64,000 bases of DNA from Changpingibacter yushuensis (GTDB lineage Bacteria; Actinomycetota; Actinomycetes; Actinomycetales; Actinomycetaceae), in NCBI RefSeq assembly GCF_014041995.1, contig NZ_CP059492.1:1426001-1490000 (forward strand), in the 5' to 3' direction. The notes under the pieces are model-generated. The model saw only the letters and a list, made by a program, of their open reading frames with translations, had not been told where the DNA came from and made no database searches. Of the stretch, positions 26,283 through 34,859 are shown piece by piece. The translations under genes were made by a program, and so were the position numbers. Each line of letters opens with the position of its first letter. Within the stretch, counting starts at the first letter, position 1.

Positions 26283-26795
26283 ATGACCAGTTCCTACTCC
26301 ACCAGTCAAACGTTTACGCTTACCCATGCCAAGCACCTTGCCTCCAAGGTCGTCAGCGACATGTACCAGTGTCGAAACTTCTATGGTGAGCCCTCCGAAG
26401 CACAGATCGTGAACTACCAAGAAGAGCTCATTGTGATGCTTGCCGGTGGGTACGTGAAGGAATACGAGTTCGGATTCAAGAAGAAAGACCAACGCATCAT
26501 CTCCTGGCAATACCGAGTCAACGCAAGCGGAGACCTGGTCGGCGGCACCGATGATTGCAGCGGCGGAATCTACGCACGAGCCAACGTTGCCGGGGCGATA
26601 CATTTCAACTTCATGTCGTACACCCCAGCATGGTTTACCCTCACCGCGTCCGAGAAGAGCACAATCAAGGCCAAACACCCCGTTAGTCGAAGTACCGGCG
26701 ACCTTCCAGGCGACGGCAGCGGATACTGGCACACCGACCGCACATATAGCAGCGCTGGCGTTGCAATCGAACGAAAGACCTTCCGCCCATCATGA
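26283..26795 (+). CDS. cap7: CBASS HORMA-domain protein (Cap7-type)
   Basis: 170 residues. The opening TSQTFTLTHAKHLASKVVSDM matches the start of bacterial HORMA family proteins, with the central EYEFGFKKKDQRIISWQYRV beta region and a Gly-rich C-terminal segment likely forming the safety belt. Bacterial HORMAs sense phage proteins and activate the CD-NTase. It sits six bp after the CD-NTase and overlaps the TRIP13 gene by four bases (ATGA), which supports the assignment. Confidence 0.82.
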   Translation: MTSSYSTSQTFTLTHAKHLASKVVSDMYQCRNFYGEPSEAQIVNYQEELIVMLAGGYVKEYEFGFKKKDQRIISWQYRVNASGDLVGGTDDCSGGIYARANVAGAIHFNFMSYTPAWFTLTASEKSTIKAKHPVSRSTGDLPGDGSGYWHTDRTYSSAGVAIERKTFRPS

Positions 26796-27727
26796 CCGCC
26801 AACAGTGAACTCTTCGGCAACGTCCTCGAATACCCAGATCCGTCAGCTCGAGAGCGCTTTGACGCCCTCGTTGGCATCGACCAGATCAAACAGCGACTCG
26901 TGAACGAAGCGAGCGTTCTGATCAACCCCGAGGTGCTCGAATGCTGGAGCGTGAAGCATCACCGGTCCACCCTCAATGCAGTTCATGCCGTCGAGGAGCG
27001 CACCCCCCTAATCGTTCTCGCCGGAGACGTCGGAACGGGCAAGACGGAACTCGCCGAATCTGTCGGAGATCCAATCGCCCGCTCCCTGAAACTCCCAATG
27101 CTCTCCCTTTACCCACTCAGCCTGAACGCGCGTGGGCGAGGCCTTGTCGGTGAAATGAGCACCCTCATCACCCAAGCTTTCGAGCATGTCAGATCCTCGC
27201 TTGGCCAAGCACGCGATAGCAAGGGAAAGGTCCGCAGCGCCGCAATCCTCCTCATCGACGAAGCCGACGCCATCGCTCAATCCCGTGAGCTCGCACAGAT
27301 GCACCACGAGGATCGTGCTGGCGTCAACGCACTCATCCGTGCCATTGACAGTCTTCGCCGAGACAAACTCCCCGTCCTCACCATCATGTGCACGAACCGA
27401 TCCGACGCACTCGATCCCGCAATAGCGCGACGCGCGGCTCATGTATTTACCTTCGAACGCCCGTCTGAGGAACAACGAGCGCATGTCCTCACCCAAGCCC
27501 TCGCCGGGACAAACATCACCCCAACCACAATCGACGAAGCCGCACGACTGCTTGGATCCAACGCTGAACGAGGATGGGGTGCCACATACTCTGACCTCAG
27601 ACAACGGTTCGTGCCTGACCTCGTCCTTAACGCCTACGGTAACGACACGCCCATCACTGCAGAGGCCCTTAGCGCAGCTGCAGCGTCGTTCGTTCCCACG
27701 CGCCCATTTGGAGCGAACAATGGCTGA
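26792..27727 (+). CDS. cap6: CBASS TRIP13/Pch2-like AAA+ ATPase (Cap6)
   Basis: 311 residues with Walker A GDVGTGKT (about 78-85), Walker B AILLIDEAD (151-159), sensor-1 MCTNRSDAL (199-207) and arginine-finger region DPAIARRA. In type III CBASS this enzyme disassembles the HORMA-CD-NTase complex to keep the system off. Its stop overlaps the start of the TIR-SAVED gene by eight bases. Confidence 0.9.
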   Translation: MTANSELFGNVLEYPDPSARERFDALVGIDQIKQRLVNEASVLINPEVLECWSVKHHRSTLNAVHAVEERTPLIVLAGDVGTGKTELAESVGDPIARSLKLPMLSLYPLSLNARGRGLVGEMSTLITQAFEHVRSSLGQARDSKGKVRSAAILLIDEADAIAQSRELAQMHHEDRAGVNALIRAIDSLRRDKLPVLTIMCTNRSDALDPAIARRAAHVFTFERPSEEQRAHVLTQALAGTNITPTTIDEAARLLGSNAERGWGATYSDLRQRFVPDLVLNAYGNDTPITAEALSAAAASFVPTRPFGANNG

Positions 27728-28961
27728 TCCGCGCGGCCCCGTATTCCTTTCCTACCGCAGAAAACGACTGCGAGAGACAACCGCGCTCGTTCAGACGCTC
27801 GGTGACCGAGGTATCCCGAGTTGGCGAGACGTAGACAACCTTCCAAATGAGCCAACCGAGGCAACAATTCGCGCCGTCCTCAATGACGACAAAACCTCCG
27901 GTGCGATCCTTTGGCTCACTCCCGACGCGAAAGACAGCCCAATCATTAGGGACGTTGAGGTTCCAGAGGCTGTTCGTCGTTACCGACGCGATAGCAACTT
28001 CTGGCTCGTCATCGTTCTTGCCAATCGTCTGAAATACGACGACGTCTCGGACCTCTTTGCCGACACTCTCGGTGTGGAAGACCTTAGCACCTGGAATCTC
28101 ACCAAGGTGGCTGCGCCGTGGGCTTCGATGAGTGATATCTCCCAGATCGCTAACGCCGCTTTGAAACAAAGGATCAGGAAGATCTCGGAGGCAACGCCGT
28201 CGCCACGGGTTGCTCAGGTGGTGGTCCATGCGAAGGGCACGATGGTCGCTCCATCAGGTGTGGACCTAGCGGTCGATTGGACCAGACACTTCAAAGACGC
28301 ATCCCCGCGCAGCGAAGACTGGACAACTATGTCCGAATCAGCGCACGATATTGCGGCGGCATTAAAGCAGCTCACGGAGCCTGTCACTGATCTGCACCTA
28401 ATTGGGACCCCGTCCGTTCCGACAGCCATGCTCCTTGGCTCTACCTACTCAGGCAGAGACGGTCGGAGCCCCGCCTGGTTACAACGCCAGCCCGATGGCC
28501 ACACGACGACACCCTGGAGAGTATCTGACGCCACTGACGCCTCGATCGCAGATCAACGCGGTTGGAAGGCCTCTCGACCCGTATACAGGGATACGTCTGC
28601 TAACGCTCTCGCTGTTTGTGTCAACATCAGCGACGATGTATCTGAAGCCTTCGCTCGGAGTCGCTCGGTCTTACCTGCGTGGCGCGCGGTTCTAACAATT
28701 GGATCGCCCGCAGGGCGCAACACACGAGCTATGCCAGTTGCCCCGGACGAGGTGGCTTCTCTCGTTCATCTGACCGTTGATGCGATCCGCAACGTTCGTT
28801 CTCAGGTGAGTGGCATCGATTCGATCCATATTTTCATTGCAGGGCCAGCAGGCTTCGCCTTCTTGCTCGGAACTGCCATCGCCACGTTACCGCCCATCAC
28901 AACTTACGAGTACGACACCTCGACCGCGCTATACGTGCCTGCGGCAACATTCACAAGTTAA
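27720..28961 (+). CDS. TIR-SAVED effector of CBASS
   Basis: 413 residues from ATG 27720. The N-terminal TIR domain opens VFLSYRRKR, with GIPSWRDVDNL in the BB-loop region and SPIIRDVEVPEAV near the likely catalytic Glu80. The C-terminal SAVED domain (from about 155) ends with SIHIFIAGPAGFAFLLGTAIA. SAVED binds cyclic oligonucleotides, and TIR then assembles and degrades NAD+, killing or arresting the infected cell, as shown for other actinobacterial TIR-SAVED proteins. It directly follows the TRIP13 gene in the same operon. Confidence 0.9.
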   Translation: MADPRGPVFLSYRRKRLRETTALVQTLGDRGIPSWRDVDNLPNEPTEATIRAVLNDDKTSGAILWLTPDAKDSPIIRDVEVPEAVRRYRRDSNFWLVIVLANRLKYDDVSDLFADTLGVEDLSTWNLTKVAAPWASMSDISQIANAALKQRIRKISEATPSPRVAQVVVHAKGTMVAPSGVDLAVDWTRHFKDASPRSEDWTTMSESAHDIAAALKQLTEPVTDLHLIGTPSVPTAMLLGSTYSGRDGRSPAWLQRQPDGHTTTPWRVSDATDASIADQRGWKASRPVYRDTSANALAVCVNISDDVSEAFARSRSVLPAWRAVLTIGSPAGRNTRAMPVAPDEVASLVHLTVDAIRNVRSQVSGIDSIHIFIAGPAGFAFLLGTAIATLPPITTYEYDTSTALYVPAATFTS

Positions 28962-28970
28962 CTGACACTC

Positions 28971-30233
28971 ATGGTTAACCCCGAAGAATCCGCACTACAA
29001 CCTGTGGGCGTCGATGTGTATGTCATCGCCTATGACGAAGAAGGCAACGAGATGCGATTGCTCCCTTCCGAGGTCACAGGCGAAGTCATGGACCGGTCAC
29101 GAAGCCTCGGCATCGATAAAGGAACTTGGACCATCGAGCGCATTAAGCATGGACCGCTGGTCGCAGCCGAGTCCCAGCTTCGGCTCGCCAATGTCGGCAG
29201 TCTTGGCAGAGCCATCAACGACAACTGCTACGGCACGATGCTTATCGTGGACCGGACAAGCCCTCCCGTCGACGAAGACATCTGGGACATTGAGAAGAGA
29301 TACGACGTCGACATCAGAGATGAATCGATCGTTGCGGTGATCAAGCAGCGTTACCCGACCCAGCCGGAGAAGAATCCGCAGGAGATTGCGGCCGAGCTGG
29401 CGAGCATTGCCGCTGCCTACGAGTGTCACATCACGGAGGTGGAGTTTCTGCTGCCTGACGGTGAAAAGCCAGAAGACAGGCTCGCTCAGTGGAATGGAGA
29501 TGGCGAGTGGGACAAGCGCTTCCGACAGGAAACCATCGAGACCTTGGCCGTGACCGCGCACGACGTAGTTATCTATGTAGCTACTGATCCTGCCAACGCC
29601 ATGTCGGTCCTTATGGAAGGTGCCGCCGCGATCGCAGACTTCGTAACGGCAACACAGGACGGGCCGCTCGACGCTACCGACTTGCTAAACCTTCTGCGCG
29701 GTGGGCACTTCAAGGCGCTCATCGGGGAGGAAGAGTCCAACTATCTCGAAGTAAAGACTCAGATGCATCAGATCTCTGCCCCCGGCGACACTGGCAAACG
29801 AGCAAAGGTTGAGCTCGCACAAGACGTTGCTCGCTTTGCTAACGGAGATGTCGATGCGATCCTCATCATCGGTTACAGGGAAGCGTCTGGCAGCGGAAAT
29901 GTGATCGGGAGCGTCACACCCGTCGTCGATACTGTATTCAACATTCAGCAGATTCAGGATCTGTTGGATGCACGGATCGTGCCGCCAGTTGATGGTTTGG
30001 TAATCGAGAAGTTCCCGGTAACCAACACCGACAGCGTGCTTGCAATCTTTGTCCCCAGGCAATCCAAAGAGATGCAACCATACCTCGTACACGGCGCGAT
30101 AGTCGAAGGCAAGATTGAGGGCGCGTTTTTCAGTATTGTCCGTCGCCGCGGAGAGGGATCTATTACTACGTCGCCGCAGCAAATACATGCGTACATCGTT
30201 GCGGGGAAGCGGTATCTCCGAGGGAGCGACTAG
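28971..30233 (+). CDS. AlbA_2/Schlafen-type protein at the end of the CBASS operon
   Basis: 420 residues, starting nine bp after the TIR-SAVED stop on the same strand. The N-terminal half (1-235) is unrecognised: acidic, alpha/beta, no TM. The C-terminal part carries an AlbA_2 domain (GEEESNYLEVKTQMHQIS...LAQDVARFANGDVDAILIIGYRE), the divergent DNA-binding/Schlafen core found in defence and regulatory proteins. Tight spacing suggests co-expression with CBASS. Roles as second effector, regulator or independent defence gene are all possible. I know no standard CBASS component of this type. Confidence 0.7.
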   Translation: MVNPEESALQPVGVDVYVIAYDEEGNEMRLLPSEVTGEVMDRSRSLGIDKGTWTIERIKHGPLVAAESQLRLANVGSLGRAINDNCYGTMLIVDRTSPPVDEDIWDIEKRYDVDIRDESIVAVIKQRYPTQPEKNPQEIAAELASIAAAYECHITEVEFLLPDGEKPEDRLAQWNGDGEWDKRFRQETIETLAVTAHDVVIYVATDPANAMSVLMEGAAAIADFVTATQDGPLDATDLLNLLRGGHFKALIGEEESNYLEVKTQMHQISAPGDTGKRAKVELAQDVARFANGDVDAILIIGYREASGSGNVIGSVTPVVDTVFNIQQIQDLLDARIVPPVDGLVIEKFPVTNTDSVLAIFVPRQSKEMQPYLVHGAIVEGKIEGAFFSIVRRRGEGSITTSPQQIHAYIVAGKRYLRGSD

Positions 30234-30488
30234 AGGCTTGGACACTGCCTTCGGGAGAACACGCTGTGACACTGACGGTGACCTGAGAGTAGGGACAGCG
30301 GTCCTACCTGACAAGGAGGGGAGCTCGCGACCCTTCCATAAACCCCACGTAAACCCCGGCCGAAGGTGCGGAGACCTACCAAGAGCCGGGACCTGATGCA
30401 AGCAAACCATGCAATCCATGACCTGAAATGGGGCAGTTTGAGGGGTAGAGATGCCCGGAAAATCAAGGATCTGGGCTGAACCGTCTAC
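30234..30488. other. Island right end, no gene seen
   Basis: About 255 bp between the last defence gene and attR. The only pattern noted is a close direct repeat TAAACCCC at about 30340-30356, which could be arm-type integrase binding sites. No coding sequence is supported. Confidence 0.35.
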
Positions 30489-30531
30489 CTGGGGGTCAAG
30501 GGGTCGCAGGTTCAAATCCTGTCATCCCGAC
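30489..30531 (+). repeat. attR: second copy of the tRNA-Pro 3' end
   Basis: Identical over 43 bp to 745-787, lacking the 5' half of the tRNA, so it is a displaced original 3' end rather than a gene. It defines the right boundary of the island. Confidence 0.9.
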
Positions 30532-30535
30532 TAGA

Positions 30536-30567
30536 AAGTCCCGGGAACTCAAGGGTTTCCGGGACTT
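30536..30567 (+). terminator. Hairpin after attR (ancestral tRNA-Pro terminator)
   Basis: AAGTCCCGGGAA pairs with TTTCCGGGACTT (12 bp, one G-U) and is followed by CGTCGTTTCTGG. The downstream bases TTCGTCGTTTCTG match those after the attL hairpin, indicating both copies derive from tRNA terminator regions. Confidence 0.65.
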
Positions 30568-30887
30568 CGTCGTTTCTGGAGTCTCGGCGTCTCTTGATCG
30601 CTTTGGTCATGAGGCAGCTTCAGGCCGTAGTCCGATCAAACGCCGAGAACCTTCGACGTCGATCATCCCGACCTGGCGAGACGTCTGCCTGTTGCGGAAA
30701 GCCCTCAAGAACGCGTCTAGCTCCGTCATCTGTCATTGCAGCAGTCTTTCACCACCGAGCTGGCAGGTGAGGCGGAGCAAACGCTCACAGTATAAATCTT
30801 TCCCCTGCACAGGCCGGCTATATCGCATCACTATGGAACTCGAGCAACATCGTCTCCCACGTGATAGAGCTAGGGAAACCCATTCTT
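30568..30887. other. Non-coding segment right of the island
   Basis: About 320 bp with no supported gene; only short frames without family resemblance. Confidence 0.35.
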
Positions 30888-31043
30888 ATGAGCAAAGTCG
30901 ATGTGCTAACCGGGGTTGGCCGCTGACTGGGCACCCAGATTGCCCGCAAAGCCCTCAATGCCGCCCACCAGGTTGTCACGACCGCCCTCAACCCGGCGAG
31001 GACTACGCAGCAGCTCGGCGACCACGGGAACCTTCTGGCCATA
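30888..31043 (+). pseudogene. Short-chain dehydrogenase N-terminal remnant
   Basis: ATG 30888 opens MSKVDVLTGVGR, then TGA (30924-30926), then LGTQIARKALNAAHQVVTTALNPA. This is the TGxxxGxG Rossmann start of an SDR with a Gly codon changed to stop. The gene is lost after about 50 codons. Confidence 0.65.
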
Positions 31044-31119
31044 TGAAAGCGTTGGGGGGGCTGCGGCAAACGACAACGGCAAGGGCAGGGGCATCCCCGT
31101 GTACAACAGAAAGTAGGAA

Positions 31120-32409
31120 ATGATGGTTGGAGGCCAGCGGCGGGCACTATCCCGTTCTGCCGGGTTTGCGTCGGGTGCTGTCGCTTTGGCGGCAGTGTTC
31201 CTTGCGTCAGGGACACCGATTCCGCTTTACGCGCGGTATCGCGTGGAGTACAACATCACCGACACCGATCTGGCGATCACTACCGTCGCATATCTGGCGG
31301 CGACCGCTTTGTCGCTGCTGATGCTTGGGCGTCTGTCGGATCATCTGGGTCGCAAACGGGTCGGGATTGCGGCGGTGCTCATCGCGACCTGCGCGCTAGT
31401 GGTTCTGATGAACATGCACACCCTTCCCATCCTGATCCTAGGCAGGTGCTTGCAGGGGGCCGCCTGCGGAATGGCGTCCACCGCCCTCGCGTCGTGGGTG
31501 ATCGATCTAGCCCCCGCCAGCCCGGGGTGGCTGCCTGCGTTCCTGACCGGGACGGTGCCACCGTTCGCGCTTCCGGTCGGCGCGATGCTTTCCGGCGCAC
31601 TCGCGGAGTACGGGCCGGCCTCCCGTACGCTGATGTTCCAGCTCACTGCCGCCGTGCTGGTCCTCCTTGCTGTGTTGCTCATGTTCTCGCGGGAGACCGT
31701 GGTGCGCCGTGCCGGAGCGATGCGGTCCCTCGTACCACGCGTGCATGTGCCGGAGGGTCGAGGCCGGTTGCTATTCGCGGTGGGTGCGGCGCAGGTTACA
31801 ACGTGGTCATTCTCCGGGTTCTATCAGGCCTTTTCGCCAGCAATCACCGTCGACCACCTCGGCACCAGCAACCCCCTCGTGATTGCGGTCGTGTTCTCCT
31901 CCGTGGTGGTCCTCAGCCCTCTCGGCGGGCTCCTTGCGGGCGGGGCGCGCAAAGCTACTGCGTTGCGGGCAGGTCTTGGCGTGTTTGTCGTGGCGGCGCT
32001 GATCGCTGTGCTCGCGTTGCATGTTGGGGTCATCGGCCCGTTCCTTGCTGCTAGCTTCCTGGCGGGAATCGCTCTGGGCGCTGTCAGCGCCGCAGGTCTG
32101 GCGACACTGCTGCAGTGCACTGCGGCGGCCGATCGCGCCGGATTGATGGCGACCGTCTATCTCATTTCCTACAGCGGTGCGGCAGTTCCCAGCCTGATCG
32201 CCTGCCAGCTCGCCAAGACGGTAGAGGTCTCCGACATCGCCACCGGCTACGCGGTCCTCGTCACCGTCGCCGCGCTCACTGCCGCGCTCACCATCACCCG
32301 TCGTCGACCCCGCGGGGAGTCACGCTCCGGAGCTCGCACCCTGGCACTCTCGAAGAGCGGCCGGTCAAACCCCGACCGCTCACAACAGGTAGGAACCCTT
32401 GATGTCTGA
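31120..32409 (+). CDS. MFS transporter
   Basis: 429 residues with 12 predicted TM segments. Motif A GRLSDHLGRKRVG follows TM2, and ILGRCLQGAACGMASTALAS fits the TM4 region. Short loops and N-terminal VFLASGTPIPLYARYR suggest a drug- or metabolite-exporting MFS; substrate unknown. AGGAA precedes the ATG pair at 31120-31125. It is the only apparently intact gene in a stretch of gene fragments and overlaps the following CMD fragment by eight bases. Confidence 0.85.
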   Translation: MMVGGQRRALSRSAGFASGAVALAAVFLASGTPIPLYARYRVEYNITDTDLAITTVAYLAATALSLLMLGRLSDHLGRKRVGIAAVLIATCALVVLMNMHTLPILILGRCLQGAACGMASTALASWVIDLAPASPGWLPAFLTGTVPPFALPVGAMLSGALAEYGPASRTLMFQLTAAVLVLLAVLLMFSRETVVRRAGAMRSLVPRVHVPEGRGRLLFAVGAAQVTTWSFSGFYQAFSPAITVDHLGTSNPLVIAVVFSSVVVLSPLGGLLAGGARKATALRAGLGVFVVAALIAVLALHVGVIGPFLAASFLAGIALGAVSAAGLATLLQCTAAADRAGLMATVYLISYSGAAVPSLIACQLAKTVEVSDIATGYAVLVTVAALTAALTITRRRPRGESRSGARTLALSKSGRSNPDRSQQVGTLDV

Positions 32410-32572
32410 CTCGCCCCTAAATCCGGAACTGACCTCAGCACAGCAGTTACTGGGAGACTTCGCCCCGCAACTGGCGTCACTGAACGTCGATGTTCTGTTC
32501 GGGCGGGTCTGGGCGCGCCTGAAACGTCCGCACGCGACCGCAGCCAACAACGAGACAAAGCACAACCTCTAA
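32402..32572 (+). pseudogene. Carboxymuconolactone decarboxylase-family fragment
   Basis: 56 codons from ATG 32402: LTSAQQLLGDFAPQLASLNVDVLFGRVWAR matches the N-terminus of CMD/AhpD-like proteins. The catalytic CxxC part is absent and the frame stops soon after. Remnant. Confidence 0.6.
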
Positions 32573-32574
32573 CG

Positions 32575-32720
32575 CGCGGATTCGTCCTGCGCGAGAAGGA
32601 CCACGCCGGATGGATGGAACTACCCGAACCTGACCCCGGACTCGGGCCGTACGACGCCGTCACCTAGGTGATGGCCGTCGCGACCTGCACAATCGACGTC
32701 ATTAAACCCGTCATTCTCGT
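32575..32720 (+). pseudogene. Zinc alcohol dehydrogenase N-terminal fragment
   Basis: Frame RGFVLREKDHAGWMELPEPD..GPYDAVT, a stop, then VMAVATCTIDV resembles the start of NADP-dependent isopropanol/alcohol dehydrogenases up to the first zinc ligand (ATCTxDV). Truncated there. Confidence 0.55.
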
Positions 32721-32765
32721 GTGATCCTGCCCTCATCCACCGCAAGAAAGAAAGAAAGAACAACC

Positions 32766-33317
32766 ATGCCGACATCCTCAGATCTGACACCATCACGAGC
32801 AAGACTCGAACAGACCGTCACGAACTACCAGAGCGCCCTCAATGCGCGCGACCCGGAACGGATCGCCGCGCTGTTTGCGCCCGATGCCACCCGTGCCGAC
32901 CCACACGGGACACCGCCCGTGATCGGGCGATCCGCGATCCGCGCTGCGTGGGAGGAGATCTTCACCAACCTGGGCTCGATCGCGTTCACTGCGCACGCCG
33001 CCCACGGAGCAAAAGACACGATCGCTTTTGAGTTCACCTCTGTCACCACCACATCCAACGGTGTGGGCTCGGTGTTCGGTGACTCGGCCGAACCTCACCA
33101 TGCCGAAGCGCTCGCGATTGTCGCCCAGACCGAAGAGGCCACCGCTGCCCTTCTCGCCCAGCATCTTGGACTAGACGAAAAGGTCGCGGCGACCTTGGCC
33201 CGGGTTGTCTCCTCGATTCTGTTCCTCACGATGGCTTCCAGCCAACACATCGACAGCACAGTGGAACAGATTTTGGAAGACATTCGCGTTCAGATCGCTG
33301 TGACTCTTCCTCAATGA
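32766..33317 (+). CDS. NTF2-like/TetR-C-terminal chimeric protein
   Basis: 183 residues from ATG 32766. The first about 95 residues are a SnoaL/NTF2-like fold (YQSALNARDPERIAALFAPDATRADPHG). The rest (FGDSAEPHHAEALAIV...VVSSILFLTMASSQHID...ILEDIRVQI) looks like the C-terminal ligand domain of a TetR-family repressor. No helix-turn-helix remains. It is probably an accidental in-frame fusion of two gene fragments, so function is doubtful. A separate TetR C-terminal fragment lies at 34300-34510. Confidence 0.55.
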   Translation: MPTSSDLTPSRARLEQTVTNYQSALNARDPERIAALFAPDATRADPHGTPPVIGRSAIRAAWEEIFTNLGSIAFTAHAAHGAKDTIAFEFTSVTTTSNGVGSVFGDSAEPHHAEALAIVAQTEEATAALLAQHLGLDEKVAATLARVVSSILFLTMASSQHIDSTVEQILEDIRVQIAVTLPQ

Positions 33318-33450
33318 GCGACGACGAGATCCTGAGCGATCATGCCGCACATCGAGAAGGAGAAGATGTCGATCTTGTCGTAGCCGAGACCCTTCGTGAT
33401 GAAACGGTGGGCGTCAGCGGCGGCTTCTTCGAGAGTAGTGTTATGCGGGC
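33311..33450 (-). pseudogene. Alpha/beta-hydrolase fragment
   Basis: About 45 codons: NTTLEEAAADAHRFITKGLG and DIFSFSMCGMIAQDLV. The latter occupies the nucleophile-elbow position (GxSxG-like, altered to FSFSMCG). The rest of the enzyme is missing. Confidence 0.5.
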
Positions 33451-34277
33451 TGGTCCGCGCCGATGATGACGGCTTTGCCGCGGACACCAGTTGTGCCCAG
33501 AGAAGCCAGGGCTTGCACGGTCTGCTCGAATGGGAAGGTGGTTCCGACGACGGGACGGACGACGCCGGCGTCGACAAGTTCGGCAATTTTTCGCAACTGG
33601 TCACCAGAGGCGTGCATGAGCAAGAACTCGTAGGAAACGCCGAGTTGGCGTGCAAGGGCGCGAACCTTGCGGCTCATTGCCGTGATCGCCAGCCGCAGCG
33701 CCGGACTCAAGCCAGCGGCCTTCGCGAAAGTGGGGGTGGGAGGCCTGGAAATCCCGACTGCCTTGCCGCCACTCTCCAGAACCTTGAGCGACTTGATGAG
33801 GTTGTCACCACCGAGAGGATCGAGGACAAAATCGTAGCCAGATAACTCGGCCTCGAAGTCCTGCGTGCGGTAATCGATAACCACGTCGGCACTGAGTTCG
33901 CGGACGAAGTCCGCGTTCTTGCCCGAAACGGTTGTTGCAACCTCGGCTCCGAGGCACTTGGCGAGTTGGATCGCGATCGATCCGACTCCGCCCGCACCAG
34001 CGTGAATGAGGACCTTCTGGCCTGCTTGCACGTTGCCCTTCTCCACTAATGCCTGCCAAGCGGTCAGTGCCACTAGCGGCAGAGACGCTGCCTCGACGGT
34101 ACTGATCGACATCGGCGCGAGAGCCACGTCTGCCCGATCAACAGCGATCCGTTCGTCGAGGTGGTACAGCCCGGCGGCCTCCACTCGGATCAAGACGTCT
34201 TGGTCTCCGAGCGTCGGCTCGGGGATATTGGCCTCGTGGACGGGCTGCTTGTACTTGTCAAACACGAATGCTCGCAT
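33441..34277 (-). pseudogene. Quinone oxidoreductase-like MDR protein with internal deletion
   Basis: 278 residues, against about 310-330 in the family. NAD(P)H-binding signature HAGAGGVGSIAIQLAK and C-terminal VRPVVGTTFPFEQTVQAL are intact. The N-terminal GroES-like domain jumps from VEAAGLYHLDE straight to RIAVDRADVALAP. The usual roughly 50-60 residues with the substrate pocket are absent, in frame. Strong RBS AAGGAG. It may be expressed but is likely inactive. Confidence 0.65.
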
Positions 34278-34299
34278 GGTTATTCTCCTTGAATCTGAG

Positions 34300-34510
34300 T
34301 GGAATCTCGTTCGGGCCCACAGGGGCGCAAACGATCGACGTCGTCCTCACGCTCATCGAACCGGTCGTAGCCTGTATTCGCGAGCATCCCGAGAACGGAC
34401 GTACATACCTCCACGAACTCGTCTTCGGCGACCCACGTGAACCCCACCATCACGACGGCCTCACACTGTCACTGCGACTAGAGGACGGCATCACGAGCAT
34501 CCTGACGCTC
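34300..34510 (+). pseudogene. TetR-family repressor C-terminal fragment
   Basis: The frame LIEPVVACIREHPENGRTYLHELVFGDPREPHHHDGL matches the ligand-binding part of TetR regulators and parallels the tail of the chimera at 32766. No DNA-binding domain is present. Confidence 0.45.
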
Positions 34511-34859
34511 GATCCCGCACAGTCCACGCGGCATAACCACATGTGGCGTGAGTCTCGAATATTGAGAACTCCTACTTTCCGAGTCGGTTAGTAGATATTC
34601 TTCCGGCATGGCAACTACAGCAAACTGCATCGCCCCGATTGTGCACAGCACAACCATGGGTGCAATTTCCTGTTGCCAGATTCCACGTGTTCGTCCTTGT
34701 ATGTGACGGCGGCTTCGCTTCACGGCATATCTCGCGAAGCCGCGATAAACAAAACGCTTCTGCCACCTAGGCTTTCGGCACATGTGACATCGACCCTCGG
34801 ATAAGACCGGTAGCCCTACCTCATCTTCCACGCACTCCAAATCTGCCTAAGGACTCACC
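34511..34859. other. Promoter region of the peptide ABC operon, no gene seen
   Basis: About 350 bp between the gene graveyard and the operon. No supported gene; presumably contains the operon promoter, but no unambiguous -35/-10 pair was picked out. Confidence 0.35.

Noticed and set aside
25575-26732. 385-codon frame opposite the CD-NTase and HORMA genes
   Set aside because: The sense strand carries complete CD-NTase and HORMA signatures; the antisense frame matches no family.
30489-30531. Second tRNA-Pro gene
   Set aside because: Only the anticodon loop, T arm and 3' acceptor strand are present; there is no 5' acceptor or D arm, so it is an attachment-site copy.
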